Assembly: GCA_022767485.1 (NCBI GenBank)
Contig: JALEMY010000024.1
Location: forward strand, 1 to 38,675
Direction: 5' to 3'
Source of the DNA: Erysipelotrichaceae bacterium
GTDB taxonomy: Bacteria; Bacillota_I; Bacilli_A; RFN20; CAG-631
DNA: 38,675 bases
Made by a program: the position numbers and the translations under genes. Of this stretch, positions 25,699 through 33,603 are shown piece by piece. Each line of letters begins with the position of its first letter. Position 1 is the first letter of the stretch. The notes below the pieces were generated by a model, which did no database searches, had not been told where the DNA came from, and worked only from the letters and a program-made list of their open reading frames with translations.

Positions 25699-26007
25699 AT
25701 GCTATTATTTACTTTTAAAGATAATTTCAATAATTTTGTCGATGGGTTGATTCCCGCATTAGTATGTATTATCGTCGTATTTTTAATTTTATTTATCATT
25801 ATGTTATTAGTTATGGGTTTGAATTCTTTAAAAAGCAAAGAATTAAAGAAAGAAAATAGTAGTAGCATTAATGATAGTCCACAAAATACTTCAAATGTAA
25901 ATATTGAAGATGAAGATATGATGGTTGCAGTATTAATTGCAACTATCGATTATCGAAATGAAGTTAAAAAAGATGTTCGTTTGGTTAATGTAAAACGTAT
26001 AGGATAG
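25699..26007 (+). CDS. oadG: Oxaloacetate decarboxylase gamma chain (OadG-like)
   Basis: This 102-residue protein has one N-terminal membrane helix (about residues 11-40, IPALVCIIVVFLILFIIMLL) and a charged cytoplasmic tail ending VRLVNVKRIG. OadG subunits hold the alpha and beta chains together; they are recognised by size, topology and position more than by sequence, so this call rests partly on context. The ATG at 25699 is 5 bases after AGGTGA; an in-frame GTG at 25690 overlaps that site. It sits between the alpha chain and the biotin carrier. Confidence 0.8.
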   Translation: MLLFTFKDNFNNFVDGLIPALVCIIVVFLILFIIMLLVMGLNSLKSKELKKENSSSINDSPQNTSNVNIEDEDMMVAVLIATIDYRNEVKKDVRLVNVKRIG

Positions 26008-26015
26008 GAGATATT

Positions 26016-26357
26016 ATGAAAATATATAAAGTTAAAGTAAATGGAAAAGTTTACGAAGTAGAACTTGAAAGTGTTAGTGAAAATGATAACAAAATTGCTT
26101 TAAGTAAAGAAAATAATCAAGTTTCTTCAAATACTTCAAGCGATAAAGTTGTTGTAGCCTCACCAATGCAAGGAACTATTTTAAGTGTTAATGTTTCTTT
26201 AAATCAAAAAGTTAGTAAAGGGCAAGTTTTATTGATTTTAGAAGCTATGAAACTTGAAAATGAAATAGTTTCGCCAGTTGATGGTATTGTTAAAGAAATA
26301 AAAGTCAGCAAAGGAACAAGCGTTAATAGTAAGCAAGAACTATTAATCATTGAATAA
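26016..26357 (+). CDS. Biotin carrier protein of the decarboxylase
   Basis: This 113-residue protein carries the biotin that shuttles CO2 from the alpha chain to the membrane pump. The biotinylated Lys is in LILEAMKLENEI (the common form is EAMKMEN). A short N-terminal part (MKIYKVKVNGKVYEVELE) is followed by a Ser/Asn-rich linker (residues about 32-44) and the lipoyl/biotinyl fold (VVVASPMQGTILSV to the end). The ATG follows ATAGGAGATATT. It plays the part of the missing C-terminal domain of the alpha chain. No biotin ligase gene is visible here. Confidence 0.95.
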   Translation: MKIYKVKVNGKVYEVELESVSENDNKIALSKENNQVSSNTSSDKVVVASPMQGTILSVNVSLNQKVSKGQVLLILEAMKLENEIVSPVDGIVKEIKVSKGTSVNSKQELLIIE

Positions 26358-26361
26358 TATT

Positions 26362-27753
26362 ATGCTAAATGTTATCACAGTTTTTATGAATTGTTTTACT
26401 TCTATTTTAGATTTGATTGGTGACTTTGCTAAAGAATCTGGCATCGCAGGTTTTTTTATCTCAGATGGCTGGAAAAATCTAATAATGATCGTAATTGCTT
26501 TAGTTTTATTATACTTTGCAATTTTTAAGAAAGCGGAACCTTATTTATTAATTCCTATTGCTTTTGGAGTTTTATTAGTAAATCTTCCTTTTTCCAATAT
26601 ATTTGTTGATTCAAGTAAAGAAATATATGATTTAGAAGGGTTTGCATCTTATGTGGGAATTACATTGCAACAAGCGATAACTATCTTTAATTTTTTACAT
26701 TTGGACATAGATAAATCATATCAACTTAAAGATATTATCGTTTTAAGTGATGAGTATGTGGATATGTTAAATACTTTAAATTTAACGAATTATCAACTAG
26801 ATAAGATTGTAGAATTATCACAAGCTCATTATTCAGGATTATTAGGTTATTTATATTATGGTGTTAAAACAGGCATTTATCCTTGCTTAATCTTTTTAGG
26901 AATTGGCGCGACAACTGATTTTGCACCTTTAATTTCAAACCCTAAGTCACTTCTTCTTGGAGCCGCAGCACAAATTGGTATTTTTATTACTTTTCTAGGT
27001 GCTCTATTATTAGGTTTTGATCCTAAAGAGGCAAGTTCTATTGGTATCATTGGCGGAGCTGATGGACCAACAGCTATATTAGTTACTAAAACATTAGCAC
27101 CACATCTATTATCTTCAATTTCTATAGCTGCTTATTCATATATGGCTTTAGTTCCTTTCATTCAACCTCCGATAATTCGCTTGTTGACAACTAAAAAAGA
27201 AAGAGCTATTCATATGGATAATACTATTAAGGAAGTATCCAAAACTAAACGTATCTTATTTCCTCTTATCGTCACTATAGTAGTTATATTATTAATTCCT
27301 TCATGTGCTCCATTAATTGGCTGTCTAATGCTTGGTAATTTAATTAAAGAATCCGGCGTTGTACCAAAACTTACTGAAGCTGCAGGCAATACAATATTAT
27401 ATTTAGTTACTATATTATTAGGACTTTGTGTTGGTGCTACTGCTAGCGCTGATACATTCTTATCGTTTAATACAATTAAAATTTTCATATTAGGAATATT
27501 TGCCTTTGCTATTGCTACTGCTTGTGGAGTATTATTAGGCAAAGTAATGTGTAAATTAACTAAAGGTAAAATCAATCCAATGATTGGTGCTGCAGGAGTT
27601 AGTGCGGTACCTATGGCTGCACGTGTAGTTCATAAAGAAGGCTTAAAAGAAGATCCTTCAAACTTCTTGCTTATGCATGCTATGGGTCCAAATGTAGCAG
27701 GTGTAATAGGAAGCGCTATTGCTGCTGGATTATTAATATTATTATTTGCATAA
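26362..27753 (+). CDS. oadB: Oxaloacetate decarboxylase beta chain, sodium pump
   Basis: This 463-residue membrane protein releases CO2 from carboxybiotin and exports Na+. The key Asp lies in IGIIGGADGPTAILV, and the core also shows IFLGIGATTDFAPLI and the late GAAGVSAVPMAARVVHKEG. About 75 residues between LPFSNIF and GLLGYLYYGV (bases about 26602-26832) have no counterpart in the usual beta chain as I know it. The ATG at 26362 comes 4 bases after the carrier stop; an in-frame TTG at 26350 overlaps it. Neither has a clear ribosome site, so translation is probably coupled. Related decarboxylase pumps for methylmalonyl- or glutaconyl-CoA share this subunit; the alpha chain and pckA favour oxaloacetate. 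Confidence 0.93.
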   Translation: MLNVITVFMNCFTSILDLIGDFAKESGIAGFFISDGWKNLIMIVIALVLLYFAIFKKAEPYLLIPIAFGVLLVNLPFSNIFVDSSKEIYDLEGFASYVGITLQQAITIFNFLHLDIDKSYQLKDIIVLSDEYVDMLNTLNLTNYQLDKIVELSQAHYSGLLGYLYYGVKTGIYPCLIFLGIGATTDFAPLISNPKSLLLGAAAQIGIFITFLGALLLGFDPKEASSIGIIGGADGPTAILVTKTLAPHLLSSISIAAYSYMALVPFIQPPIIRLLTTKKERAIHMDNTIKEVSKTKRILFPLIVTIVVILLIPSCAPLIGCLMLGNLIKESGVVPKLTEAAGNTILYLVTILLGLCVGATASADTFLSFNTIKIFILGIFAFAIATACGVLLGKVMCKLTKGKINPMIGAAGVSAVPMAARVVHKEGLKEDPSNFLLMHAMGPNVAGVIGSAIAAGLLILLFA

Positions 27754-27757
27754 ATTT

Positions 27758-27788
27758 AAAGCCATTAGGATAAAACTTAATGGCTTTT
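27758..27788 (+). terminator. Terminator of the pckA-oad operon
   Basis: A perfect 10-bp stem AAAGCCATTA / TAATGGCTTT lies 5 bases after the oadB stop. Confidence 0.85.
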
Positions 27789-27790
27789 AA

Positions 27791-27838
27791 AAACTGTGAA
27801 ATCACCAAGTTAATAAATTTTGGTTATTTCACAGTCTT
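27791..27838. terminator. Long hairpin, terminator for the minus-strand SGNH gene
   Basis: ACTGTGAAAT pairs with ATTTCACAGT (10 bp); inside, ACCAA pairs with TTGGT across one mismatch. T runs lie on both sides in the proper sense, so it can stop transcription from both directions between convergent genes. Confidence 0.8.
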
Positions 27839-27839
27839 T

Positions 27840-28727
27840 TTATTTATTTAAAATAAATTCGAATAGTTTCTCGTGACCATTTTTTGATAAATGAACAGAG
27901 TCTTGATAATAAAATTTATTAGTTTCATAATCAAAAAATTGCTTCATATAATCCCAAGGATCAATGATCTTTATTGAGTAATCTTTTGCTATTTCTTCAC
28001 TTGCTTTACGTAAAGATTGATAAGTTATATTTTTACCATAAGGTGATGATAAGGCATTAGCATATTCAGAATATGTGCAATTTAGTATGATAATTCTAAC
28101 ATTTGGATTGTTCTTTTTTAATTTATTTATGATATAGCGATAACTATTTTTAAAAGAATGAATATCATTTAATTGCTCAAATTTTATATTTTCTTCATCA
28201 AGTGGTGTTTGAAAATATAAATCATTATGACCAAAAGCAATTATAACATAATCGTAATCTTTTAATTTGTTTTCATCTTCAAGTTTTTTAATGACACGAC
28301 AACCATCAATAGCCTCTTTATTATCGTGATATTCTTTATCGATATTGCTATTTTCATACATGTAAGTTAGTGTTGTTCCACAAATTGCTTGATTATCTAA
28401 TATATTCATGTTACATGCTTCTTTTAATAATGTCGAGTATGTTTTACTATCTTTTATAGTTGCTTGTGCTGATACTGAATCACCGATAACTAATAAGTTT
28501 TTATTTGCTAATCTTTCATATGATAGTGTAAAGCTATCACTTAAAGCATTTTCTTTTAATACATTGATTTCATATTCAATATTATTTATTAATAATGTAG
28601 CTTTTCCAATATTTATTCCTTTTATTGTATTATTATTAATACTAATTATTTGTTTGTTATCAAGGACTTTAATCTTATTGTTTACACAATATGTTTCATG
28701 AATTTCAATATTTATAATATTTCCCAT
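27840..28727 (-). CDS. SGNH/GDSL hydrolase with N-terminal Ig-like domain
   Basis: This 295-residue protein has a short N-terminal beta-rich part (residues about 1-60) resembling a bacterial Ig-like (Big_2) domain, then an SGNH hydrolase. Block I is LLVIGDSVSAQ (nucleophile Ser), block II has the Gly in AICGTTLTYM, block III is FGHNDLYF, and block V is QDSVHLSKNGHEKL with the catalytic Asp and His. Such enzymes remove acyl or acetyl groups from lipids or glycans; the substrate here is unknown. No signal peptide is seen, which is odd beside an Ig-like domain. The ATG (28727) is 5 bases after AGGGTGA, and an extended -10, TGTTATAAT, lies just upstream on the minus strand. Confidence 0.88.
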   Translation of the reverse strand: MGNIINIEIHETYCVNNKIKVLDNKQIISINNNTIKGINIGKATLLINNIEYEINVLKENALSDSFTLSYERLANKNLLVIGDSVSAQATIKDSKTYSTLLKEACNMNILDNQAICGTTLTYMYENSNIDKEYHDNKEAIDGCRVIKKLEDENKLKDYDYVIIAFGHNDLYFQTPLDEENIKFEQLNDIHSFKNSYRYIINKLKKNNPNVRIIILNCTYSEYANALSSPYGKNITYQSLRKASEEIAKDYSIKIIDPWDYMKQFFDYETNKFYYQDSVHLSKNGHEKLFEFILNK

Positions 28728-28812
28728 TTTTATCACCCTAAAAATTATAACATAAAATTGTTGTTCTAAATAAAAAAATTGTGGAATAAAATAAAATAAA
28801 GGAGATTAGTAT

Positions 28813-29049
28813 ATGGAATTATTAAAAAAAATTTGGCCGTTTTCATATGATACTACTAGTAAAGTAAGCTTAATTATCAAAGCGATTATTTATGGTGTAG
28901 TTATATCTTTGTTTTTAACTATGATGTTTCTTGTAAAAAATGTTGTGGTATTAAATGTGATATTTTATATAATAGGGCCACTAATTATTTTATATGGCTT
29001 AGTAGGACTAGTATTGCTTTTATTAACCTATTTTAAAGTCTTAAAGTAA
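28813..29049 (+). CDS. Small conserved-looking membrane protein
   Basis: This 78-residue protein starts MELLKKIWPFSYDT and ends TYFKVLK, with two membrane segments (about 22-42 and 48-72). From memory, proteins with a KKIWPFSF start and a FKVLK end recur in Firmicutes, with no known role. The ribosome site AAAGGAG and a terminator right after it mark a single-gene unit. Its start is divergent from the SGNH hydrolase. Confidence 0.8.
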   Translation: MELLKKIWPFSYDTTSKVSLIIKAIIYGVVISLFLTMMFLVKNVVVLNVIFYIIGPLIILYGLVGLVLLLLTYFKVLK

Positions 29050-29055
29050 AAAAAT

Positions 29056-29093
29056 GCTATGCTTAATAAAACAAGCATAGTTTTCTTTTTTTT
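29056..29093 (+). terminator. Terminator after the small membrane gene
   Basis: Perfect 8-bp stem CTATGCTT / AAGCATAG, loop AATAAAAC, followed by a long T-rich run. Confidence 0.88.
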
Positions 29094-29132
29094 AAAGTAG
29101 TATAATAAGAAAAAAGAAAGGAAGTAAAAAAA

Positions 29133-30164
29133 ATGATATGTTTTGATAAAGAATTGTTTGAAAATATTACTAAAGATATCTTTTCATGTGATTCTCCAAC
29201 TGGTTATACACAAAATATTATAAATAAAATTGCTAGCTACATTGATAAATATCATTATTCGTATAAGATTAAAAATAATGGGGCATTAGAAGTAATTATT
29301 CCAGGGAAAAACCATAATAAAGTAGTAGCAAGTAGTGCTCATTGCGATACACTAGGTTTAATGGTGCGCTCAATAAATAATGATGGTACATTAGCTTTAA
29401 CTACACTTGGTGCACCAATAACGGCAACTCTTGATGGCGAATATTGTATTATTTATACAAGAGATAATAAAAAATATACTGGGACTATTTTATCGACATC
29501 TCCTTCATCTCATGTATATGTAGATGCTAATAGTAAAAATAGAAACATCGATAATTTGTGCGTTAGAATTGATGAAAATGTAAGAACTAAAGATGATGTC
29601 TTAAAACTTAATATAAATAGTGGTGATTTTGTTTGCTATGATACTAAAACAACAATCACTAGTAGCGGTTTTTTAAAATCTAGATTTATCGATGATAAAG
29701 CTTCTGTTGTAATTTTATTAATGCTTCTTGATTACACATCAAAAAATCATATTGAATTTAAATATGATACAAAAATATATTTTGTAAATTATGAAGAAGT
29801 TGGTTATGGTGCTGCAATAATCGATGATAAAATAGATGAATTTGTAACTATTGATATGGGGTGTGTAGGGCTAGATTTAAATGGTAATGAATATGCTGTT
29901 TCCATATGTGCAAAAGATCATTCGGGGCCATATGATTATGAACTTACTACTAGACTTATCAATTTAGCAAAGGATAATAAGCTTGATTATACTGTTGACA
30001 TTTTCCCATATTATGGTTCTGATATTGGTGCTGCAAGAAGAGCTGGAAAAGATATTAAAGGAGCATTGATAGGTATGGGTGTATCGGCAAGTCATGGTAT
30101 GGAAAGAACACATATAAAGGGAATTATCAATACGTTAAATCTAATTTATTTGTATTTGATATAG
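29133..30164 (+). CDS. M42 family aminopeptidase
   Basis: This 343-residue metallopeptidase belongs to the M42 family of large tetrahedral aminopeptidases (glutamyl aminopeptidase/FrvX/PepA type). Metal and catalytic residues are visible: His in ASSAHCDTLG, Asp in SRFIDDKASV, the Glu pair in NYEEVGYGAA, Asp in TIDMGCVG, and the final His in ASHGMERTH. These enzymes trim peptides in the cytoplasm and use two Zn or Co ions. The ribosome site is AAAGGAAG, with a TATAAT at 29101-29106. The ZIP metal transporter follows after 9 bases in the same unit, which may supply the metal. Confidence 0.94.
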   Translation: MICFDKELFENITKDIFSCDSPTGYTQNIINKIASYIDKYHYSYKIKNNGALEVIIPGKNHNKVVASSAHCDTLGLMVRSINNDGTLALTTLGAPITATLDGEYCIIYTRDNKKYTGTILSTSPSSHVYVDANSKNRNIDNLCVRIDENVRTKDDVLKLNINSGDFVCYDTKTTITSSGFLKSRFIDDKASVVILLMLLDYTSKNHIEFKYDTKIYFVNYEEVGYGAAIIDDKIDEFVTIDMGCVGLDLNGNEYAVSICAKDHSGPYDYELTTRLINLAKDNKLDYTVDIFPYYGSDIGAARRAGKDIKGALIGMGVSASHGMERTHIKGIINTLNLIYLYLI

Positions 30165-30173
30165 GGTAATTAT

Positions 30174-30956
30174 ATGACATTAAAAATTATTATAGGTTTA
30201 CTTATTCCTTTTTTAGGAACGACATTTGGCTCTTTTATGGTCTTTTTCATGAAAGACAAATTAAATGTAAAAATAGAAAAGTTTTTATTAGGATTTGCCA
30301 GTGGAGTAATGGTAGCAGCTTCCATTTGGTCACTTATCATTCCAAGTTTAGAAATGTCTTCTTCTTTAAATAAATTTTCATTTGTTCCAGCAAGTGTAGG
30401 ATTTATTTTAGGTATATTGTTTTTATTGTTTTTAGATTGTATCATTCCTCATATCCATCTTGATAGTAAAGAACCAGAGGGAATAAAAGCGCAAATAAAA
30501 AAGACAACTATGATGGTTTTAGCTGTGACATTACACAATATTCCCGAAGGGATGGCAGTTGGAGTTACTTTAGCTGGAGCTTTAGCAAATAATGCTACGA
30601 TAACATTAGCTGGAGCATTTAGCTTATCAATTGGTATTGCTATACAAAATTTTCCAGAAGGAGCAATTATTTCTCTTCCATTAAAAGCGGAAGGAAATAG
30701 TAAAAGAAAAGCATTTACTTATGGGATGTTATCTGGAATTGTCGAACCAATTAGCGGATTAATTACTCTTTTATTAACCAACGCTATTTTACCAGTATTA
30801 CCATATGTTTTATCATTTGCTGCTGGAGCAATGATTTATGTAGTCGTTGAAGAATTAATTCCTGAAGCCCAAAGTGGTAAACATAGTAATATTGCAACTA
30901 TTGGGGTTGCTATTGGCTTTGTATTAATGATGATTTTAGATGTAGCTTTAGGATAA
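30174..30956 (+). CDS. ZIP family divalent metal transporter
   Basis: This 260-residue protein has about eight membrane helices. The two metal-binding signatures of the ZIP family occur as TLHNIPEGMAVGV and IQNFPEGAIISLP; the His-to-Gln in the second is usual in the GufA-like branch. A cytoplasmic loop has PHIHLDSKEPEG. It likely brings Zn2+ or another divalent metal into the cell, though direction and ion are inferred. AGGGTAATTAT precedes the ATG, and the gene follows the M42 peptidase closely. Confidence 0.93.
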   Translation: MTLKIIIGLLIPFLGTTFGSFMVFFMKDKLNVKIEKFLLGFASGVMVAASIWSLIIPSLEMSSSLNKFSFVPASVGFILGILFLLFLDCIIPHIHLDSKEPEGIKAQIKKTTMMVLAVTLHNIPEGMAVGVTLAGALANNATITLAGAFSLSIGIAIQNFPEGAIISLPLKAEGNSKRKAFTYGMLSGIVEPISGLITLLLTNAILPVLPYVLSFAAGAMIYVVVEELIPEAQSGKHSNIATIGVAIGFVLMMILDVALG

Positions 30957-30970
30957 TTATATAAATGAAA

Positions 30971-31004
30971 TGGAGATTGATATTATTATTTCAATCTCTA
31001 TTTT
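30971..31004 (+). terminator. Terminator after the ZIP transporter
   Basis: A 10-bp stem TGGAGATTGA / TCAATCTCTA (one G-T pair) with loop TATTATTATT is followed by TTTT. Confidence 0.8.
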
Positions 31005-31052
31005 ATTGTTTGTTAATAAGACTTTGTAATATTTTAAATTGTAATAATAGTG

Positions 31053-31092
31053 TTGAACATATTTAAAAAGTGTAGTAATATAATAGTACAGT
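31053..31092 (+). promoter_or_regulatory. Promoter and likely operator of the YtrA-type operon
   Basis: TTGAAC (31053-31058), 17 bases, TAATAT (31076-31081). An inverted repeat AGTGTA-N12-TACAGT (31069-31092) brackets the -10. It resembles the AGTGTA/TACACT inverted repeat I recall for YtrA-type repressors, which fits self-repression by the next gene. Confidence 0.65.
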
Positions 31093-31106
31093 TAGGAGGT
31101 AATACT

Positions 31107-31475
31107 TTGAAATTTAATATTGATAAAAAATTACCAATTACCCCTCAAGTTTACAATCAAATTTGCTTGATGATAATCAAAGAAAAATTACAAAGTAATC
31201 ATAAGTTGTTATCGGTAAGAGATTTGGCTATTAAAATTGGTGTTAATCCCAACACAATACAAAAATCATATGAATTATTAGAAGAAAGCAAAGTTATTTA
31301 TTCTATTAGAGGCAGTGGTTGGTATGTAGCTAATGATACGACTATTGCTAGTAAAATCGTAGATGATTTGATTAGCAAAAAAGTTAATGATTTTGTTATT
31401 GAAATGAATAAATTAGGTATTGATAAAAATACATTAATAAAACTAATTGATAAAGGAGATGAAAAAGATGAGTGA
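31107..31475 (+). CDS. GntR family (YtrA subfamily) repressor
   Basis: This 122-residue regulator has an N-terminal GntR winged helix (TPQVYNQICLMIIKEKL, LLSVRDLAIKIGVNPNTIQK, IRGSGWYVAND) and a short helical tail, the hallmark of the YtrA subfamily. Members usually repress their own ABC transporter operon until a cell-envelope stress. The start is a TTG at 31107, 7 bases after AGGAGG; an in-frame ATG at 31050 lies at the -35 element and is rejected. Its end overlaps the ATPase start by 8 bases, which links the two genes. Confidence 0.93.
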   Translation: MKFNIDKKLPITPQVYNQICLMIIKEKLQSNHKLLSVRDLAIKIGVNPNTIQKSYELLEESKVIYSIRGSGWYVANDTTIASKIVDDLISKKVNDFVIEMNKLGIDKNTLIKLIDKGDEKDE

Positions 31476-32166
31476 GATATTAAAATGTGTTAATCTTACT
31501 AAAAAATATGGTGGGATTGTAGCTCTTGATAATATTAATTTATCTATTGAAAGTGGTAAAATTATCGGTCTTTTAGGCCCTAATGGTTCTGGAAAAACTA
31601 CACTTATTAAATTAATTAATGGTTTACTTACTCCAAATAGTGGTGAAATATATGTAAATAATATGAAGATTTCCCCACAAACAAAAAAATTAGTAGCCTA
31701 TTTACCAGACAACAATTTTTTAAACTCTTATATGACAGCTGAGCAAATAATTACAATGTTTACTGATTTTTTTGATGATTTTAGACCAAATATTGCCTAT
31801 GAAATGTTATCTCGTTTAGGTGTTATGAAAAACATGCGTTTAAAAAATTTATCTAAAGGAAATAAAGAAAAGGTTTGTTTGATATTGACGATGAGTAGAA
31901 ATGCTATGCTTTATGTCTTAGATGAACCAATTGCTGCTGTCGATCCGGCAACTAGAGATTATATAATCTCTACTATATTAAATAATTATAATAAAGAATC
32001 TGCTGTTTTGATTTCTACCCACTTAATATCAGATATTGAACAAATATTAGATGATGTAATTTTTATTAATAATGGCAAGATTTATTTACATGAAAGTGTT
32101 GATAATATTAGAAATGTTCATCAAAAAAGTGTTGATGAATTATTTAGGGAGGTATTTAAGTGGTAA
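31468..32166 (+). CDS. ABC transporter ATPase of the YtrA-type operon
   Basis: This 232-residue nucleotide-binding protein has Walker A GPNGSGKTT, signature LSKGNKEKV (typical of the YtrB/EcsA-type class), Walker B LYVLDEPIAAVDP and switch His in LISTHLIS. It pairs with the permease that follows, whose start overlaps its end by 7 bases. Substrate unknown; YtrA-type systems are tied to envelope stress or peptide antibiotics in other Firmicutes. The ATG at 31468 is 9 bases after AAAGGAG; earlier in-frame starts lie before or within the ribosome site. Confidence 0.93.
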   Translation: MSEILKCVNLTKKYGGIVALDNINLSIESGKIIGLLGPNGSGKTTLIKLINGLLTPNSGEIYVNNMKISPQTKKLVAYLPDNNFLNSYMTAEQIITMFTDFFDDFRPNIAYEMLSRLGVMKNMRLKNLSKGNKEKVCLILTMSRNAMLYVLDEPIAAVDPATRDYIISTILNNYNKESAVLISTHLISDIEQILDDVIFINNGKIYLHESVDNIRNVHQKSVDELFREVFKW

Positions 32167-32975
32167 AAAAATTATTTAAATATGAAATTAGATATTATTT
32201 AAAAACATTGGTTTTAATCTTTCCAATTACATTAATTTTAGGTATTTCGTCTTTAGTTTTATCACCCCTTAGAAAAATCGATTCACCAATTTCACTTCTA
32301 TATTATTTTTCTTTGATACCGATGTATTTAGGAATTGTTGTGTCCATAATGGCTCCTATGGTAATTAGTGTTGTAAGGTTTTATAAAAATATGTATTCAA
32401 ATGTAGGATATTTAACTTTTTCATTACCTGCTTCAAATCATGCTCATTTGATAACTAAGTTATTAACACCTGCCATATTTACTGTTTGTGGGGGACTCGT
32501 ATCATTAATTACTATATTGATTTCTTTTTCATCTTTACCTGAGTTTTGGAATACTATTGCTATTTTTATAAATTCTTTATTTGAAATTATATCAGAAGTT
32601 AATGTGGTCCATATTATTTTTTATGGCATTGAAGGTTTATTATTATTAATTATATCAATCATTTCTAGTCCATTAATCTACTATTCTTGTATTAGCATTG
32701 GTCAATTAGGAAAGAAAAATAGAATCTTACTTTCAGTTTTAGTATATTATGTTTTCACAATCATTGTTCAAATTGTTTCATCTGTTGTAATTGTGATCTT
32801 TGTTTTTCTTGGATCATTTGGAATTTTTGATAATATCATTAATTTTATACAAGTTCATCCATATGCATCCATGCATTTATATTTAATTTTATCAATTATC
32901 TTTTCAACAATATTTTCTTGTTTGCTTTACTTTTTAAATTATTATATAATGAGCAAAAAATTAAACTTAGAATAA
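32160..32975 (+). CDS. ABC-2 type permease of the YtrA-type operon
   Basis: This 271-residue protein has about six membrane helices and a basic start (MVKKLFKYEIRYYLK). The GTG at 32160 is 7 bases after GGGAGG, inside the end of the ATPase gene. The layout regulator, ATPase, ABC-2 permease is the usual YtrA-type exporter set. RFYKNMYSNVGYLTFSLPAS is a motif typical of such permeases. What it moves cannot be told from sequence. A terminator overlaps the stop. Confidence 0.88.
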   Translation: MVKKLFKYEIRYYLKTLVLIFPITLILGISSLVLSPLRKIDSPISLLYYFSLIPMYLGIVVSIMAPMVISVVRFYKNMYSNVGYLTFSLPASNHAHLITKLLTPAIFTVCGGLVSLITILISFSSLPEFWNTIAIFINSLFEIISEVNVVHIIFYGIEGLLLLIISIISSPLIYYSCISIGQLGKKNRILLSVLVYYVFTIIVQIVSSVVIVIFVFLGSFGIFDNIINFIQVHPYASMHLYLILSIIFSTIFSCLLYFLNYYIMSKKLNLE

Positions 32976-33004
32976 AAAGGTGCTTGACGTGAGCACCTTT
33001 TAAA
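32975..33004. terminator. Bidirectional terminator between ABC operon and tRNA-Gly
   Basis: A perfect 10-bp stem AAAAGGTGCT / AGCACCTTTT with loop TGACGTG. The A and T arms serve both the plus-strand operon and the minus-strand tRNA gene. Confidence 0.88.
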
Positions 33005-33013
33005 TTATCTTTT

Positions 33014-33087
33014 TGGAGCGGATAACGGTAATCGAAACCGCATATCAAGCTTGGGAAGCTTGCGTTCTGCCGTTGAACTATACCCGC
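33014..33087 (-). tRNA. tRNA-Gly, anticodon CCC
   Basis: The minus strand folds as a full cloverleaf of 74 bases. The acceptor stem is GCGGGTA / TATCCGC with discriminator T and encoded CCA. The D stem is GTTC / GAAC, the anticodon stem CAAGC / GCTTG with loop TTCCCAA, and the T stem GCGGT / ACCGT with loop TTCGATT. The anticodon reads CCC, so it decodes GGG. The U at position 73 fits glycine identity. An extended -10, TGCTATGAT, lies just upstream on the minus strand (33111-33103). Confidence 0.96.
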
Positions 33088-33184
33088 ATATATCGCATAC
33101 AAATCATAGCACAAAAATAAAAACAATGCTATATATATTTACTATATTTTTCCTTTTTGTTATAATCAAATTAGGAGGACATTT

Positions 33185-33601
33185 ATGAACATATTATTTT
33201 TTATTTTACCAAAGGAAAAAACCCATTTTATCTATGACACATATACATTAAGACAAGCATTAGAAAAAATGGAAAATAGCGGTTTTACTTCTTTGCCTAT
33301 CATTAATAAAGAAGGCGAATATGTTGCTACGATTACTGAAGGTGATATACTTAGATATGTTAAAAATAAAAGTGATTTATCACTTAAAAGTGCTGAAAAA
33401 ACACGCATTAGTGATGTTGAGATAAAAAGAGACAATAAATGCATTAAAGTTTATTCTGATATAGAAGACTTAATTGAAGTGTCTTTAGATCAAAACTTTG
33501 TTCCTGTAATTGACGATATGAATCATTTCATTGGCATCGTCACTAGAAAATCAATTTTGTCTTATTTTATGGATTTATATGTTAAGGAGAAAATAAAGTA
33601 A
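33185..33601 (+). CDS. Two-CBS-domain protein, CbpB/DarB-like
   Basis: This 138-residue protein consists of two CBS domains: about 15-65 (TLRQALEKMENSGFTSLPII, EGDILRYV) and 75-135 (NFVPVIDDMNHFIGIVTRKS). Stand-alone two-CBS proteins of this length include CbpB of Listeria and DarB of Bacillus, which bind cyclic di-AMP and control (p)ppGpp synthesis or pyruvate carboxylase. Assignment to that group is a resemblance only. An extended -10 (TGTTATAAT, 33158-33166) and AGGAGG precede it. A hydrolase follows after 2 bases. Confidence 0.85.
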   Translation: MNILFFILPKEKTHFIYDTYTLRQALEKMENSGFTSLPIINKEGEYVATITEGDILRYVKNKSDLSLKSAEKTRISDVEIKRDNKCIKVYSDIEDLIEVSLDQNFVPVIDDMNHFIGIVTRKSILSYFMDLYVKEKIK

Positions 33602-33603
33602 TT

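Noticed and set aside
27210-27575. Minus-strand open frame inside oadB
   Set aside because: Shadow of the sodium-pump codons; no ribosome site or known motif.
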